The notes beneath the pieces are model-generated. The model did not search any database, was not told the DNA's origin, and was given only the letters and a program-made list of their open reading frames with translations. Below, piece by piece: positions 22,021 to 31,308 of a stretch of 64,000 bases of DNA. The translations under genes were made by a program, and so were the position numbers. Each line of letters starts with the position of its first letter. The stretch's first letter is position 1. The stretch spans positions 1 to 64,000 of the forward strand of contig NZ_JACTOJ010000009.1 in NCBI RefSeq assembly GCF_032335695.1, given 5' to 3'. Source of the DNA: JACTOJ01 sp032335695 (GTDB lineage: Bacteria; Bacillota; Clostridia; Clostridiales; Clostridiaceae).

Positions 22021-24312
22021 ATGGATATTAAAATAAGAAAAAGAAATGGTGAATTCGAACCTCTCTTTGTAGAAAAAACTAAAAAAATGGTTAGTCTTGC
22101 TTGCAAAGGCATAGAAGGTTGCGATCCTTTAGAGCTTGAAATGGATTCAAGAATACAGTTTAGAGATGGTATGACTACAAAGGAAATACAGAAAACCCTC
22201 ATACAAACTGCTATTGAAAAAGTAATACAGAATGGAAAAGATGAATTTGGAAATGAGGTAAAGAAAACTAATATTAATTGGCAGTATGTGGCTGCAAGGC
22301 TTTTAGTATTCGACCTCTACAAGGAAGCTAAAATAAATAGAGACTATGATTATTTTGGTTATGGAGATTATAGTTCTTTAGTATATAAATTAGTGGAGAA
22401 AAACTTATATGGTAAGTATCTCATAGAGAATTATTCATCAAAGGACATTGAGGAACTAGCAGCATACATAAAGCCTGAAAGAGATGAACTTTTTAATTAT
22501 GAAGGTTTAAAGCTTTTAAATGATAGATATTTAATAAAGGGCTATGAAGGAGAAATACTTGAACTTCCTCAGGAAAGATTTATGACTATTGCTATGCATA
22601 TTGCTATACCTGAAGGGAATAAAAAAGTATATTACGCTAAAAAATTCTATGACATAATGAGTCAGCTAAAAATGACAGTAGCTACGCCAACTCTTGGAAA
22701 TGCAGGAACACCTTTTTATCAGTTGAGCAGCTGCTTTATATCTTCCGTGGGGGATAACCTATGGTCAATTTATGATGTAAATCAAAAATTCGCTCAGGTA
22801 TCTAAGCATGGTGGAGCCCTAGGCATATATTTAGGTAAGGTAAGAGCTTTAAATAGTGAAATAAGAGGACATAAAAATGCCTCTGGAGGTGTGATTCCGT
22901 GGATAAGGCTTTACAATGATACCGCTGTAGCTGTAGATCAGCTTGGGAAGAGAAAAGGTGGAGCATCTATAACCTTGGACGTCTGGCACAAAGATGTATA
23001 TGAATTCCTAGATCTTAAAACTAACAATGGAGATGATAGAAGAAAAGCTCACGATATTTTCCCAGCGCTAAGCATTCCAGATTTGTTTATGGAAAGGCTT
23101 GAAAGCAGAGGAGAATGGTCTTTATTCGATCCATATATGGTAGAAAAAATCATGGGATATAGTCTGGAAGACTTCTTTGATGATGAGGATAAAAAAGAAT
23201 TTACAAACAGATATATAGCATGTGAAAAAAATCTTGATATTCCGAGAGAAACAATTAAGGCTTTGGATATAATGAAAAAAGTAATGAAAAGTGCGGTTGA
23301 AACTGGAACACCTTTTATATTCTTTAGAGATACTGTAAACAGGGCTAATCCAAACAAGCATGCTGGAATGATCTATGCTTCTAACCTTTGTCATGAGATT
23401 GCTCAAAATATGAGTGAATGTGAGCTCATAGAAGAAGAGATAAAGGATGAAAATGGATATAGCACTGTAATAACTAAAGTTAAATCTGGGGATATGGTTA
23501 CCTGCAATTTAAATTCTACTAATTTAAGCAAGGTTGAAATAGATGAGCTTAAGGATATAATTCCGCTTCAGATAAGAATGCTGGATAATGTTATCTCTTT
23601 AAATAAATTACCTGTAATGGAAGCTAGAGTTACTAATGACAAGTATAGAGCTATAGGACTTGGCACCAGCGGCTATCATCATTATCTAGCCAACCACAAA
23701 ATAAGATGGGAAAGCGATAGACATTTAGAGGTGGCAGATAAGCTTTTTGAAGAAATAGCATACAATGCTATAAAAGCTTCCATGGAATTAGCTAAGGAAA
23801 AGGGTGCTTATCCAGCCTTTGAGGGATCGGAGTGGCAGACTGGAAAGTATTTTGAGAGAAGAGGCTATACTTCTGAAAGATGGAGGTCTCTGAAGGAAGA
23901 GGTTCAAAAGTACGGTATGAGAAACGGGTATATAATGGCTATTGCGCCAACAGGCAGTACTTCAAATATAGCTAATACTACTGCTGGAATAGATCCTGTA
24001 TTTAAAAAATTCTTCATAGAGGAGAAAAAGGGAAGCTTCACTCCGAAAACAGCGCCAGACTTAAATGATGAAAACTTCTGGTATTATAAAGAAGCCCACA
24101 CTATAAATCAGCAGTGGAGCATAAAAGCTTGTGCTGCAAGGCAAAGGCATATAGATCAGGCACAGTCCTTTAATTTATATATAACTCCTCTGGTGAAAGC
24201 TAAGGAAATACTAGATATGTATACATCCTGTTGGAAACAAGGGGTAAAAACTATTTACTATGTTAGAAATAAATCTTTGGAAATGGATGAATGCACTAGC
24301 TGTTCAAGCTAA
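22021..24312 (+). CDS. nrdA: Class I ribonucleotide reductase, large (alpha) subunit
   Basis: About 763 residues. It reduces ribonucleoside diphosphates to deoxyribonucleotides with a radical delivered by NrdB. Residues 1-90 are an ATP-cone (KIRKRNGEFEPLFVEKTKKM). The active-site Cys residues appear in LSSCFIS, SNLCHEI and VTCNLNSTNL. The redox-active C-terminal pair is CTSC. The TPTLGNAG and GLGTSGYHHYL motifs are also standard. The ATG at 22021 is preferred to a GTG 15 nt upstream because GAAGGAT then lies at proper spacing. It is followed 15 bp later by nrdB and is controlled by the two NrdR boxes. Confidence 0.95.
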   Translation: MDIKIRKRNGEFEPLFVEKTKKMVSLACKGIEGCDPLELEMDSRIQFRDGMTTKEIQKTLIQTAIEKVIQNGKDEFGNEVKKTNINWQYVAARLLVFDLYKEAKINRDYDYFGYGDYSSLVYKLVEKNLYGKYLIENYSSKDIEELAAYIKPERDELFNYEGLKLLNDRYLIKGYEGEILELPQERFMTIAMHIAIPEGNKKVYYAKKFYDIMSQLKMTVATPTLGNAGTPFYQLSSCFISSVGDNLWSIYDVNQKFAQVSKHGGALGIYLGKVRALNSEIRGHKNASGGVIPWIRLYNDTAVAVDQLGKRKGGASITLDVWHKDVYEFLDLKTNNGDDRRKAHDIFPALSIPDLFMERLESRGEWSLFDPYMVEKIMGYSLEDFFDDEDKKEFTNRYIACEKNLDIPRETIKALDIMKKVMKSAVETGTPFIFFRDTVNRANPNKHAGMIYASNLCHEIAQNMSECELIEEEIKDENGYSTVITKVKSGDMVTCNLNSTNLSKVEIDELKDIIPLQIRMLDNVISLNKLPVMEARVTNDKYRAIGLGTSGYHHYLANHKIRWESDRHLEVADKLFEEIAYNAIKASMELAKEKGAYPAFEGSEWQTGKYFERRGYTSERWRSLKEEVQKYGMRNGYIMAIAPTGSTSNIANTTAGIDPVFKKFFIEEKKGSFTPKTAPDLNDENFWYYKEAHTINQQWSIKACAARQRHIDQAQSFNLYITPLVKAKEILDMYTSCWKQGVKTIYYVRNKSLEMDECTSCSS

Positions 24313-24327
24313 TAGGAGGGTGATTTT

Positions 24328-25356
24328 GTGTTAAAGAAAAAAATATTTAATGAAGAAGGGCTTCGTGGAACTGAGTCAATGATAAATGGAAATACTACGA
24401 ATCTAAGAGAATGGAACAGAATAAAATATGACTGGGCCAATGACATGTACAGAACCATGCTTAATAATTTCTGGATACCAGAAGAAATTGCTCTAAATGA
24501 GGATGTTAAACAGTTCCCATACCTTACAGATGGGGAGAGAAATGCTTTTGATAAGATAATATCCTTTTTAAACTTTCTAGATTCTGTTCAAAGTGAAAAT
24601 TTACCTAATATATCCAGATATATAACTGCTGCTGAGGTATCATCACTTTTAAACATTCAGGCCTTTCAGGAAGAGATTCATGCACAAAGCTATTCATATA
24701 TATTGGATACAGTAACCAATCCGGTAACTCGAGACAAGATATATGATGAATGGAGGGAAGATAAGCATCTTCTTAAGAGAAATAAGTTTATAGCAGGAAT
24801 ATATCAGGCCTTTAGTGATGATAATAGTATAGAAAATTTTCTTAAGGTTATAATGGCTAATTATATATTGGAGGGGATATATTTTTATTCAGGCTTCAGC
24901 TTCTTTTATACCTTGGCTAGACAAGGGAAGATGACTGCTACCAGTACTATTTTTAAATATATAAACAGAGATGAAGTTACGCATTTGGTCCTATTTCAAA
25001 ATATAATTAAAGAGCTTAGAAAAGAGAATCCAGAAATATTCTCTAAAGAACTGGATGAAGAATTTAGAAATATGATGAAAATAGGTGTGGAGCATGAAAT
25101 AGAATGGGGAATGTATGTTACTAACAATGAAATACTAGGGTTAAATGCAGAGCTCATAGATAGATATATTAAGTATTTATCTAATATAAGGCTTACAGCT
25201 ATAGGCTTGGAGATACTTTATCCAGAGCACACACAGCATCCTATGGAGTGGATAGATAGCTTTGCGAGGCTCAATAGCACAAAAACAGATTTTTTTGAGG
25301 CTAAAGTAACAAATTATACAAAAGCTGCTGCTTTTGATTTTGATGAATTAGAGTAA
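24328..25356 (+). CDS. nrdB: Class I ribonucleotide reductase, small (beta) subunit
   Basis: 342 residues of the ferritin-like fold. Metal ligands are visible as the Asp in LNFLDSVQSEN, EEIH and, further on, EGIYFYSGF with NRDEVTHLVLF. The radical Tyr is in EEIHAQSYSYIL, so the sequence fits a tyrosyl-radical type rather than the Tyr-less Ic type. The start is GTG at 24328, 7 nt after AGGAGGG. It is the second gene of nrdAB. A strong terminator follows at 25373. It needs oxygen or superoxide for cofactor assembly, which is notable in an obligate anaerobe. Confidence 0.94.
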   Translation: MLKKKIFNEEGLRGTESMINGNTTNLREWNRIKYDWANDMYRTMLNNFWIPEEIALNEDVKQFPYLTDGERNAFDKIISFLNFLDSVQSENLPNISRYITAAEVSSLLNIQAFQEEIHAQSYSYILDTVTNPVTRDKIYDEWREDKHLLKRNKFIAGIYQAFSDDNSIENFLKVIMANYILEGIYFYSGFSFFYTLARQGKMTATSTIFKYINRDEVTHLVLFQNIIKELRKENPEIFSKELDEEFRNMMKIGVEHEIEWGMYVTNNEILGLNAELIDRYIKYLSNIRLTAIGLEILYPEHTQHPMEWIDSFARLNSTKTDFFEAKVTNYTKAAAFDFDELE

Positions 25357-25372
25357 ATCTCATATTTTACAG

Positions 25373-25414
25373 AAAAACTGATAAGGATTAACAGTCTTTA
25401 TCAGTTTTTTTATT
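25373..25414 (+). terminator. Terminator of nrdAB
   Basis: AAAACTGATAA pairs with TTATCAGTTTT across the loop GGATTAACAGTCT, followed by a T-run. Confidence 0.88.
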
Positions 25415-25592
25415 ATTAAATGTTAGCAAAAAGAAAACGATTTTATGCAAAAACGCGTATTATGTTAATGGGAATTATTGAATAAAATGCTATTTAAGCA
25501 ATTATTATCATAATTATTGATATATTTTTAACAAATGTATATAATTATCTGCTAAAGACTATATAAATAAAGAATTTATGGGGGATTAGAAA

Positions 25593-26609
25593 ATGCTTAA
25601 AAGGTCATACGCTATAATGGTAGTAATACTAACTATAGTTTTTACGTCCGCATTAACTGGCTGCGGATTTACGAAAGATAAAAATACATATGATGTGCCA
25701 ACTTTAGTACAAGCATCTGCAGCTAGCAACCAAAAAACTGCTAAAGTACAAAGAGGAGATGTAGCAAGAACTGATACTATAATTGGAAAGGTTATAGCTG
25801 CTACAAAAACAGACTTATCTTTTGGAAGCGCAGAAGGGTATCTTGCAAAGCTGAATGTAAAAGTTGGCGATACAGTAAAACAGGGAGATGTAATCGCAGA
25901 ATTAAATAAGGATGAAATCCAATATGAGATAAAGCAGCAAGAAATAAGTGTGCAATTAGCTCAATTAGATTGCGACCAGATAAATAAAACACCTAATGCA
26001 TCTGATTATGATAAGCAGAAGGCTAGTTTGCAGCTTGAATCTGAAAAATTAAAGTTAGATCAATTAAATGATCATCTAAGTAAATCTGTGCTTGTGGCCA
26101 GCACATCTGGAATAGTTATAAGTATGCCAGATATAAAAATAAATGAAAAACTAGAGCCCTTTGAAGCTGTAGCAACTATAGCAGATAAAGGCAGCTATCA
26201 GGTAGAAGGTGATGTAAGAAATGCAACACTTACTCCTGGAACAAAAGTAAAAATAAGCGTTAAAGCCACAATATCCATGCCGGATGTAGATGGAGAAGTT
26301 GTTAATAATGAGATAGATAATACTGGTGCAGTAAAAGACAATAGTAAAATAATATTTAAATTTGACAGCGATACTAAAGGACTTAATTTGGGAGATGAAG
26401 CTACCGTAAAATATACGCAGCAAAAGGCGTCTAATGTTTTATTCTTGCCAGATAGTGCGGTTAAGAAGGGATCTGGAAATCATCCTTATGTAGAAATTAT
26501 AAAAAACGGTGAAGTAAGTGATAAATATATAGAAACAGGAGTTGATGATGGAACTAACATAGAAATAGTGTCTGGAGTTTCAGAAGAGGATACTGTTATA
26601 AGTGAATAG
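25593..26609 (+). CDS. Lipoprotein membrane-fusion (HlyD/MacA-like) subunit of an ABC efflux system
   Basis: 338 residues. The N-terminus is a lipoprotein signal with lipobox LTGC (cleavage before Cys near residue 24). The HlyD/RND-type adaptor pattern follows: a lipoyl-like half-motif VGDTVKQGDVIAELN, a short coiled-coil hairpin (QYEIKQQEISVQLAQLDCDQ), the second half VASTSGIVISMPDIKINEKLEPF, then a beta-barrel and a C-terminal region. In Gram-positives these work with ABC permeases to export peptides or drugs. It is the first of four genes (gaps of 15, 1 and -8 bp). Confidence 0.85.
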   Translation: MLKRSYAIMVVILTIVFTSALTGCGFTKDKNTYDVPTLVQASAASNQKTAKVQRGDVARTDTIIGKVIAATKTDLSFGSAEGYLAKLNVKVGDTVKQGDVIAELNKDEIQYEIKQQEISVQLAQLDCDQINKTPNASDYDKQKASLQLESEKLKLDQLNDHLSKSVLVASTSGIVISMPDIKINEKLEPFEAVATIADKGSYQVEGDVRNATLTPGTKVKISVKATISMPDVDGEVVNNEIDNTGAVKDNSKIIFKFDSDTKGLNLGDEATVKYTQQKASNVLFLPDSAVKKGSGNHPYVEIIKNGEVSDKYIETGVDDGTNIEIVSGVSEEDTVISE

Positions 26610-26624
26610 GAAGGAGAATAAGTC

Positions 26625-29600
26625 ATGTTTAATATAACTATAAAGAATATGCTTAAGGATAAAAAAGTTACTATAAGTCTTATAGTTGGATTTCTTCTCT
26701 CCATAGCTATTGTGAGCAGTATACCAATATACACTAGAGGCATTTTAAATAATATGTTAATAGATACTTTTGCTAACTATAAGGCAGATAGTACTTCTAA
26801 TGCGTCAAGCAGCTCGCAAAGCAGTGATGCATCAAGCAACAGTTCTTCAACTACGACAACAACTGCTACAGATAGTAGCTCTAAAAATACTACTAATACT
26901 AGTAGTGATAATAACAGTAGTGGTAAAGCAGATGAACTTTATCAAAAGCCTGAGCTTAATTATTCTGAAAATAAGGGCGAAAGCAGCGACAGCAATAAAA
27001 CTTATCCAGCTATGCTAGGAGTTTCTTATTCAACAAAGGTTAATTCAAATTATCAGAATTTCATAAGTAATTATACCCAGTTGAAGGAAAACTTCGATAA
27101 AGAAACATCAAAAATAGATGCCCCAATTGCTGCTAAAAAAAATACAATAACCCTTCAGGGAATGGATTTTAACTATAAAACTAAAAGTAATACTGATGAA
27201 GATGCTGAATGCGATATGGTGGGGATTTCTGATATTACTAAGCATATAGATATAATAAAGGGTGAAATGCCGAAAGAAAGCATAGACTCGGAAAAAATTG
27301 CAGATGTGCTGGTAGATCAGAACACCTATGATAACTTAAATATGGAGATAGGGAAAACTTATGAAATAACGTCTTATGGAAATGACCATCCACTTAAGAT
27401 TAAGGTAGCAGCTGTATTTCAGGAGAAAAATGATAAATTTTGGAGTGCAAAGGATACTAACAATTTTTATGGTAAATTAGTGGTGTCTGAAAAAGAACTT
27501 TTAAATATATTAAAAACAGATGAATTCTATTTTAAATACTTTAAAGATATGAACCTTAGAATAGATTATGACTACAATTCGATGCAAAGCAGTAAGGCAG
27601 ATGCTATTAATAGCAATTTACCAAATATAATTCATGAACTTAATGCAAACACAAATACCATTCAAGTAAAGTGTACATTAAATGCATGTCTTGACAAATA
27701 TGCAAAAAATGAGTCTTTATATGTTACTTTAATTTGGATTTTTACATTACCCATTATTATAATAATACTATTCTATGTGTATGTGGTATCAGGATTTGTA
27801 GTGGATTCTGATAAAGATCAGATTGCCTTATTTAAAAGCAGAGGCATAGGTATTTTTGAAATATTGAGAATATATCTTTACGAAGGCTTTATGATATGCG
27901 CTTTAGGAATAGTTATCGGTCCGCTGATAGGTTACTATATTTGCAAAGCAATAAGTTATATAACAGGATTTTTAGAGTTCGATGCAGCAGCGAAACCTAT
28001 TAAGTTTTTAATTAGCATGAACTCATATTTATACGCTATCATGACTGCAGCGGTTATGCTTGCTACTCTCCTTGTTTCGGCTTATTTTGCATCCAAAAGC
28101 AGTATTGTGGAGGCTAAGAGAAGTAGAAATAAATATTTAATGTCTATATTAACCAATAAAAACTTAGATATTGTCTTACTGGGAGTATCAATATATGGTT
28201 ATTATGTGTACTCAAAAGGAAACAGCAATATGTTTTCAAAGAGCGGAGACGTACCAGTAGACCCTCTTTTGTATTTGCTTTCCACAGTGTTCATAATAGG
28301 TTTTGGAATGTTTGCATTAAGGATATATAAATATGTGACTAAATTGTTATTTCTTATAGGAAATAGATTGTCAGGTACATCCTTCTACCTAGCTATAATC
28401 AATGTGCTTAGATATCATTTAGTCAAAAATGTAATAATGCTTTTTGTGATAATGACAATCGCTATAGGAATATTTGATATTAAGATTGCAAAAAATATTA
28501 ATTTATCCAATGAAAATACTGTTAAATATTCAGTTGGAGCGGATATGACTATACAACAGTACTGGTCAAGTACTGTTGATACTGAGTATGCTACAGGGGA
28601 TGAAGAAAATGACAATGGAACAAGGTATATATATAACGAGCCTTCCCAGGCTGGACTTAAAAATGTTAAAGGCGTAGAGGCATATACCAAAGTATTAAAT
28701 GCTAAAAATCAAGGTGACGTAAAAACAAAAAATGGCACTACTTTAATCACTTCTATTCAGGGAATAAAACCCTATGAATTTGGGAAAATAGCATGGTTTG
28801 ACAGCAATCTTTTAAACTATAACTGGTATTATTATCTTAACGCTATGACTAAAAACAGAAGTTATGTGATAATATCCAGTGGTTTAAGCAAGGCTTCTGG
28901 AATAAACAAAGGTGATACAATATCCTATAAGCTTGGAAATGGACTGTATGTAAATGGTACTGTAATGGAGATAGTAGATTATTGGCCAGGCTATCAGAAC
29001 TTAAGCACAGATAAGCTGGTTATAGGAAATTTTGATTATATATTTTCAAAGGTGTCCATTTATCCATATGAGGTTTGGATAAAAAAAGATGGAAAGACCT
29101 CCAATAAGGACATATATGACTCCATGAGAAAACAGAATTTAAATATAATAGGATATAAGGATACCTCTATAGAATTTTATGAAGCAAAGGAAAATGCATT
29201 TCTGAAGGCTACTAATGCAATTTTATCCTTGGGAATAATATCCGTAACCATAGTTACGGTAATTGCATTTGTGCTTTACTGGGTAAATTCATTAAAAAAT
29301 AGAAAATTGAGCTTTGGAGTATATCGTTCCTTAGGAATAAATTCTAAAAAAGTATCACTTATTCTTATAATAGAGCAGATATTTACCTTGGGGGCTTCAG
29401 TACTGATAGGAATAATTAATGGAAATGCAGCCTGTGATTTATTTTTGCCTCTCATAACTGGAATGTGGAAAAGCGGAAGTTTTTCATTGCCAGTTAATTA
29501 TATAAGTTATATAGACGAATATTTATCCTTTGGCAGTATACTAGCTATTGTATTTATATGCTCACTGATTATACTCATTAGGTATATTTCTAAGTTAAAG

Positions 29601-29633
29601 ATAAATGAAGCAATAAAATTAGGAGAGGATTAA
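26625..29633 (+). CDS. Large FtsX-type ABC permease with Ser/Thr-rich loop
   Basis: 1002 residues. An N-terminal helix (VTISLIVGFLLSIAIVSSIP) is followed by an extracytoplasmic domain of about 330 residues. It begins with a low-complexity S/T/N-rich stretch at roughly residues 52-105. A first FtsX set lies at about 366-485, further helices at about 515-640, a second extracytoplasmic domain at about 640-860, and three final helices. Two FtsX modules in one chain mean a single copy may form a complete transmembrane pore. It partners with the adaptor upstream and the two ATPases downstream. The substrate is unknown. Confidence 0.85.
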   Translation: MFNITIKNMLKDKKVTISLIVGFLLSIAIVSSIPIYTRGILNNMLIDTFANYKADSTSNASSSSQSSDASSNSSSTTTTTATDSSSKNTTNTSSDNNSSGKADELYQKPELNYSENKGESSDSNKTYPAMLGVSYSTKVNSNYQNFISNYTQLKENFDKETSKIDAPIAAKKNTITLQGMDFNYKTKSNTDEDAECDMVGISDITKHIDIIKGEMPKESIDSEKIADVLVDQNTYDNLNMEIGKTYEITSYGNDHPLKIKVAAVFQEKNDKFWSAKDTNNFYGKLVVSEKELLNILKTDEFYFKYFKDMNLRIDYDYNSMQSSKADAINSNLPNIIHELNANTNTIQVKCTLNACLDKYAKNESLYVTLIWIFTLPIIIIILFYVYVVSGFVVDSDKDQIALFKSRGIGIFEILRIYLYEGFMICALGIVIGPLIGYYICKAISYITGFLEFDAAAKPIKFLISMNSYLYAIMTAAVMLATLLVSAYFASKSSIVEAKRSRNKYLMSILTNKNLDIVLLGVSIYGYYVYSKGNSNMFSKSGDVPVDPLLYLLSTVFIIGFGMFALRIYKYVTKLLFLIGNRLSGTSFYLAIINVLRYHLVKNVIMLFVIMTIAIGIFDIKIAKNINLSNENTVKYSVGADMTIQQYWSSTVDTEYATGDEENDNGTRYIYNEPSQAGLKNVKGVEAYTKVLNAKNQGDVKTKNGTTLITSIQGIKPYEFGKIAWFDSNLLNYNWYYYLNAMTKNRSYVIISSGLSKASGINKGDTISYKLGNGLYVNGTVMEIVDYWPGYQNLSTDKLVIGNFDYIFSKVSIYPYEVWIKKDGKTSNKDIYDSMRKQNLNIIGYKDTSIEFYEAKENAFLKATNAILSLGIISVTIVTVIAFVLYWVNSLKNRKLSFGVYRSLGINSKKVSLILIIEQIFTLGASVLIGIINGNAACDLFLPLITGMWKSGSFSLPVNYISYIDEYLSFGSILAIVFICSLIILIRYISKLKINEAIKLGED

Positions 29634-29634
29634 T

Positions 29635-30312
29635 ATGAGCACTATAATTAAAACTGAAGGAATATGTAGGGATTTTAAAGTAGGTTCCAGTACTATAAGT
29701 GCATTAAAAAATATAAGCATAGAAATTGAAAAAGGGTCGATAACTCTGCTAAGAGGAAGATCTGGTTCAGGAAAAACAACGCTTATGAACATACTTGGCA
29801 TAATTGATGCTCCTACCAATGGGGAAATATATATTGATAATAAAAAAGTAAGCGAAATGAATGACAGTGAGAAAAATTACTTTAGGCAGAATAGAATCGG
29901 GTATGTATTTCAAGCAGGTGCTTTAATTCCCAACATGACTATATATGAAAATGTAGAACTTATGCTGAGAATAAAAAAAATACCTCTAGCAGAAAGAAAA
30001 AAGAGGGTAGAAGAAAGTGTAGCTAAGGTAGGATTAACTAAAAAACTCCATAGATATGCTCAGGAAATGTCAGGAGGAGAAGTTCAAAGAATAGGAATAG
30101 CAAGAGTATTAGCCTATAAGCCGGATATAATATTTGCTGATGAGCCTACCTCTGCATTAGATTTTAATACTGGTTCTGCCATGGTTAGATTATTTAAAGA
30201 AATGGTAGCTAAGGATGGATGCACTTTAGTTTTAACTACCCATGATCCTAAGGTAGTTCCAATAGCTGATTATATATATAATCTTTCGGATGGGGAGGTT
30301 GTAAATGAGTAA
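29635..30312 (+). CDS. ABC transporter ATP-binding protein (MacB/LolD group)
   Basis: 225 residues, a complete nucleotide-binding domain: Walker A LRGRSGSGKTT, Q-loop YVFQAGA, signature EMSGGEVQRIGIARVL, Walker B IIFADEPTSALD, H-loop TTHD. The ATG is 1 bp after the permease stop, behind AGGAGAGGAT. It shares the operon with a second, different ATPase, so the transporter may use a heterodimer of the two. Confidence 0.92.
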   Translation: MSTIIKTEGICRDFKVGSSTISALKNISIEIEKGSITLLRGRSGSGKTTLMNILGIIDAPTNGEIYIDNKKVSEMNDSEKNYFRQNRIGYVFQAGALIPNMTIYENVELMLRIKKIPLAERKKRVEESVAKVGLTKKLHRYAQEMSGGEVQRIGIARVLAYKPDIIFADEPTSALDFNTGSAMVRLFKEMVAKDGCTLVLTTHDPKVVPIADYIYNLSDGEVVNE

Positions 30313-31207
30313 GAATATAATAGAGTGTGATAATTTATACAAAATATATAAAACAGAGGATGATGAAGTGTTTGCTCTTCAGGGATTAGACTTTACCATA
30401 GAAGAAGGAGAGCTTATGGCTATAATAGGAAGCAGCGGCAGTGGAAAGTCTTCTTTGTTAAATATATTAGGAGGATTAGATAAGCCTACTACGGGGAAAT
30501 TATTTGTAGATGGCATAGACATGTTTAAGCTCTCAGAAAGGCAGATGAGACTGTATAGAAGAAACACAGTGGGGTTTGTATGGCAAAATAGCGGAAGAAA
30601 TCTGCTAAGCCACCTTACTGCCTTTGAAAATATAGAGCTTATAGCAAGAATGTCCAACTCCAGAGAAAAAAGTAGAAAAATAGCTTCTGATTTACTAGAG
30701 ATGGTGGGGATGGCAAGTAGAATGAACAACAAAGTAAGTCAAATGTCAGGAGGAGAACAGCAAAGAGTGGCTATAGCTATAGCACTTGCCAATAATCCAA
30801 GAATATTGCTTGCGGACGAACCTACAGGATCTGTAGATTCTAAAACTTGTGAATCTATTTTTGATTTATTTAAACATCTAAATAAAAACCTGAATTTAAC
30901 CATAATAATAGTTACTCATGACATGCAGGTAGCTCATAATGTAAAAAGAGTGGTATCCATAAGCGAAGGTAAGATATCCAAGGAACTCATTGCAAAAGAA
31001 TCTTATGCTATGGCTGCTAATGGAGAAAGCATAGTAACTAATATAGATAATGAAGACACCCATGAAGAATTTTTGATACTGGATAGGCATAATAGAGTTC
31101 AGATTCCAGAACAGTTTTTAGAAGAAATAAATATAAAAAAGCGAGGGAAAATAAAGGCTAAACTTGAGGAGGATAGAATAATATTGCATTCAGGTGAAAA
31201 AAATTAA
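30305..31207 (+). CDS. ABC ATP-binding protein with AbrB-like C-terminal tail
   Basis: 300 residues. Residues 1-225 are a normal nucleotide-binding domain (Walker A IGSSGSGKSS, signature QMSGGEQQRVAIAIAL, Walker B ILLADEPTGSVD, H-loop VTHD). The C-terminal ~45 residues (ILDRHNRVQIPEQFLEEI, then KRGKIKAKLEEDRIIL) match the pattern of a SpoVT/AbrB swapped-hairpin: an Asp-x-x-x-Arg-Val-x-Ile-Pro start and a final short strand. In regulators this fold dimerises and binds DNA; on an ATPase it may drive dimerisation or tether it to regulation. It overlaps the previous gene by 8 bp. Confidence 0.85.
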   Translation: MSKNIIECDNLYKIYKTEDDEVFALQGLDFTIEEGELMAIIGSSGSGKSSLLNILGGLDKPTTGKLFVDGIDMFKLSERQMRLYRRNTVGFVWQNSGRNLLSHLTAFENIELIARMSNSREKSRKIASDLLEMVGMASRMNNKVSQMSGGEQQRVAIAIALANNPRILLADEPTGSVDSKTCESIFDLFKHLNKNLNLTIIIVTHDMQVAHNVKRVVSISEGKISKELIAKESYAMAANGESIVTNIDNEDTHEEFLILDRHNRVQIPEQFLEEINIKKRGKIKAKLEEDRIILHSGEKN

Positions 31208-31213
31208 TATGTA

Positions 31214-31242
31214 TTGACATTTTATTATTTAGATGATATGTT
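31214..31242 (+). promoter_or_regulatory. Promoter for the sucrose operon antiterminator gene
   Basis: TTGACA at 31214-31219 and TATGTT at 31237-31242 have a 17-nt spacer. No RAT sequence lies between this promoter and the licT-like gene, so the antiterminator itself is not under antitermination from here. Confidence 0.55.
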
Positions 31243-31308
31243 TTTATCTATGGATAATTATTATTATATTTGGTATTAGCTCCATCCAATTTTAATGAGG
31301 AAAAGCCT

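Noticed and set aside
26770..27018. Alternative frame across the Ser/Thr-rich part of the large permease
   Set aside because: It is a shifted reading of a low-complexity region within a full-length permease gene; no ribosome binding site.
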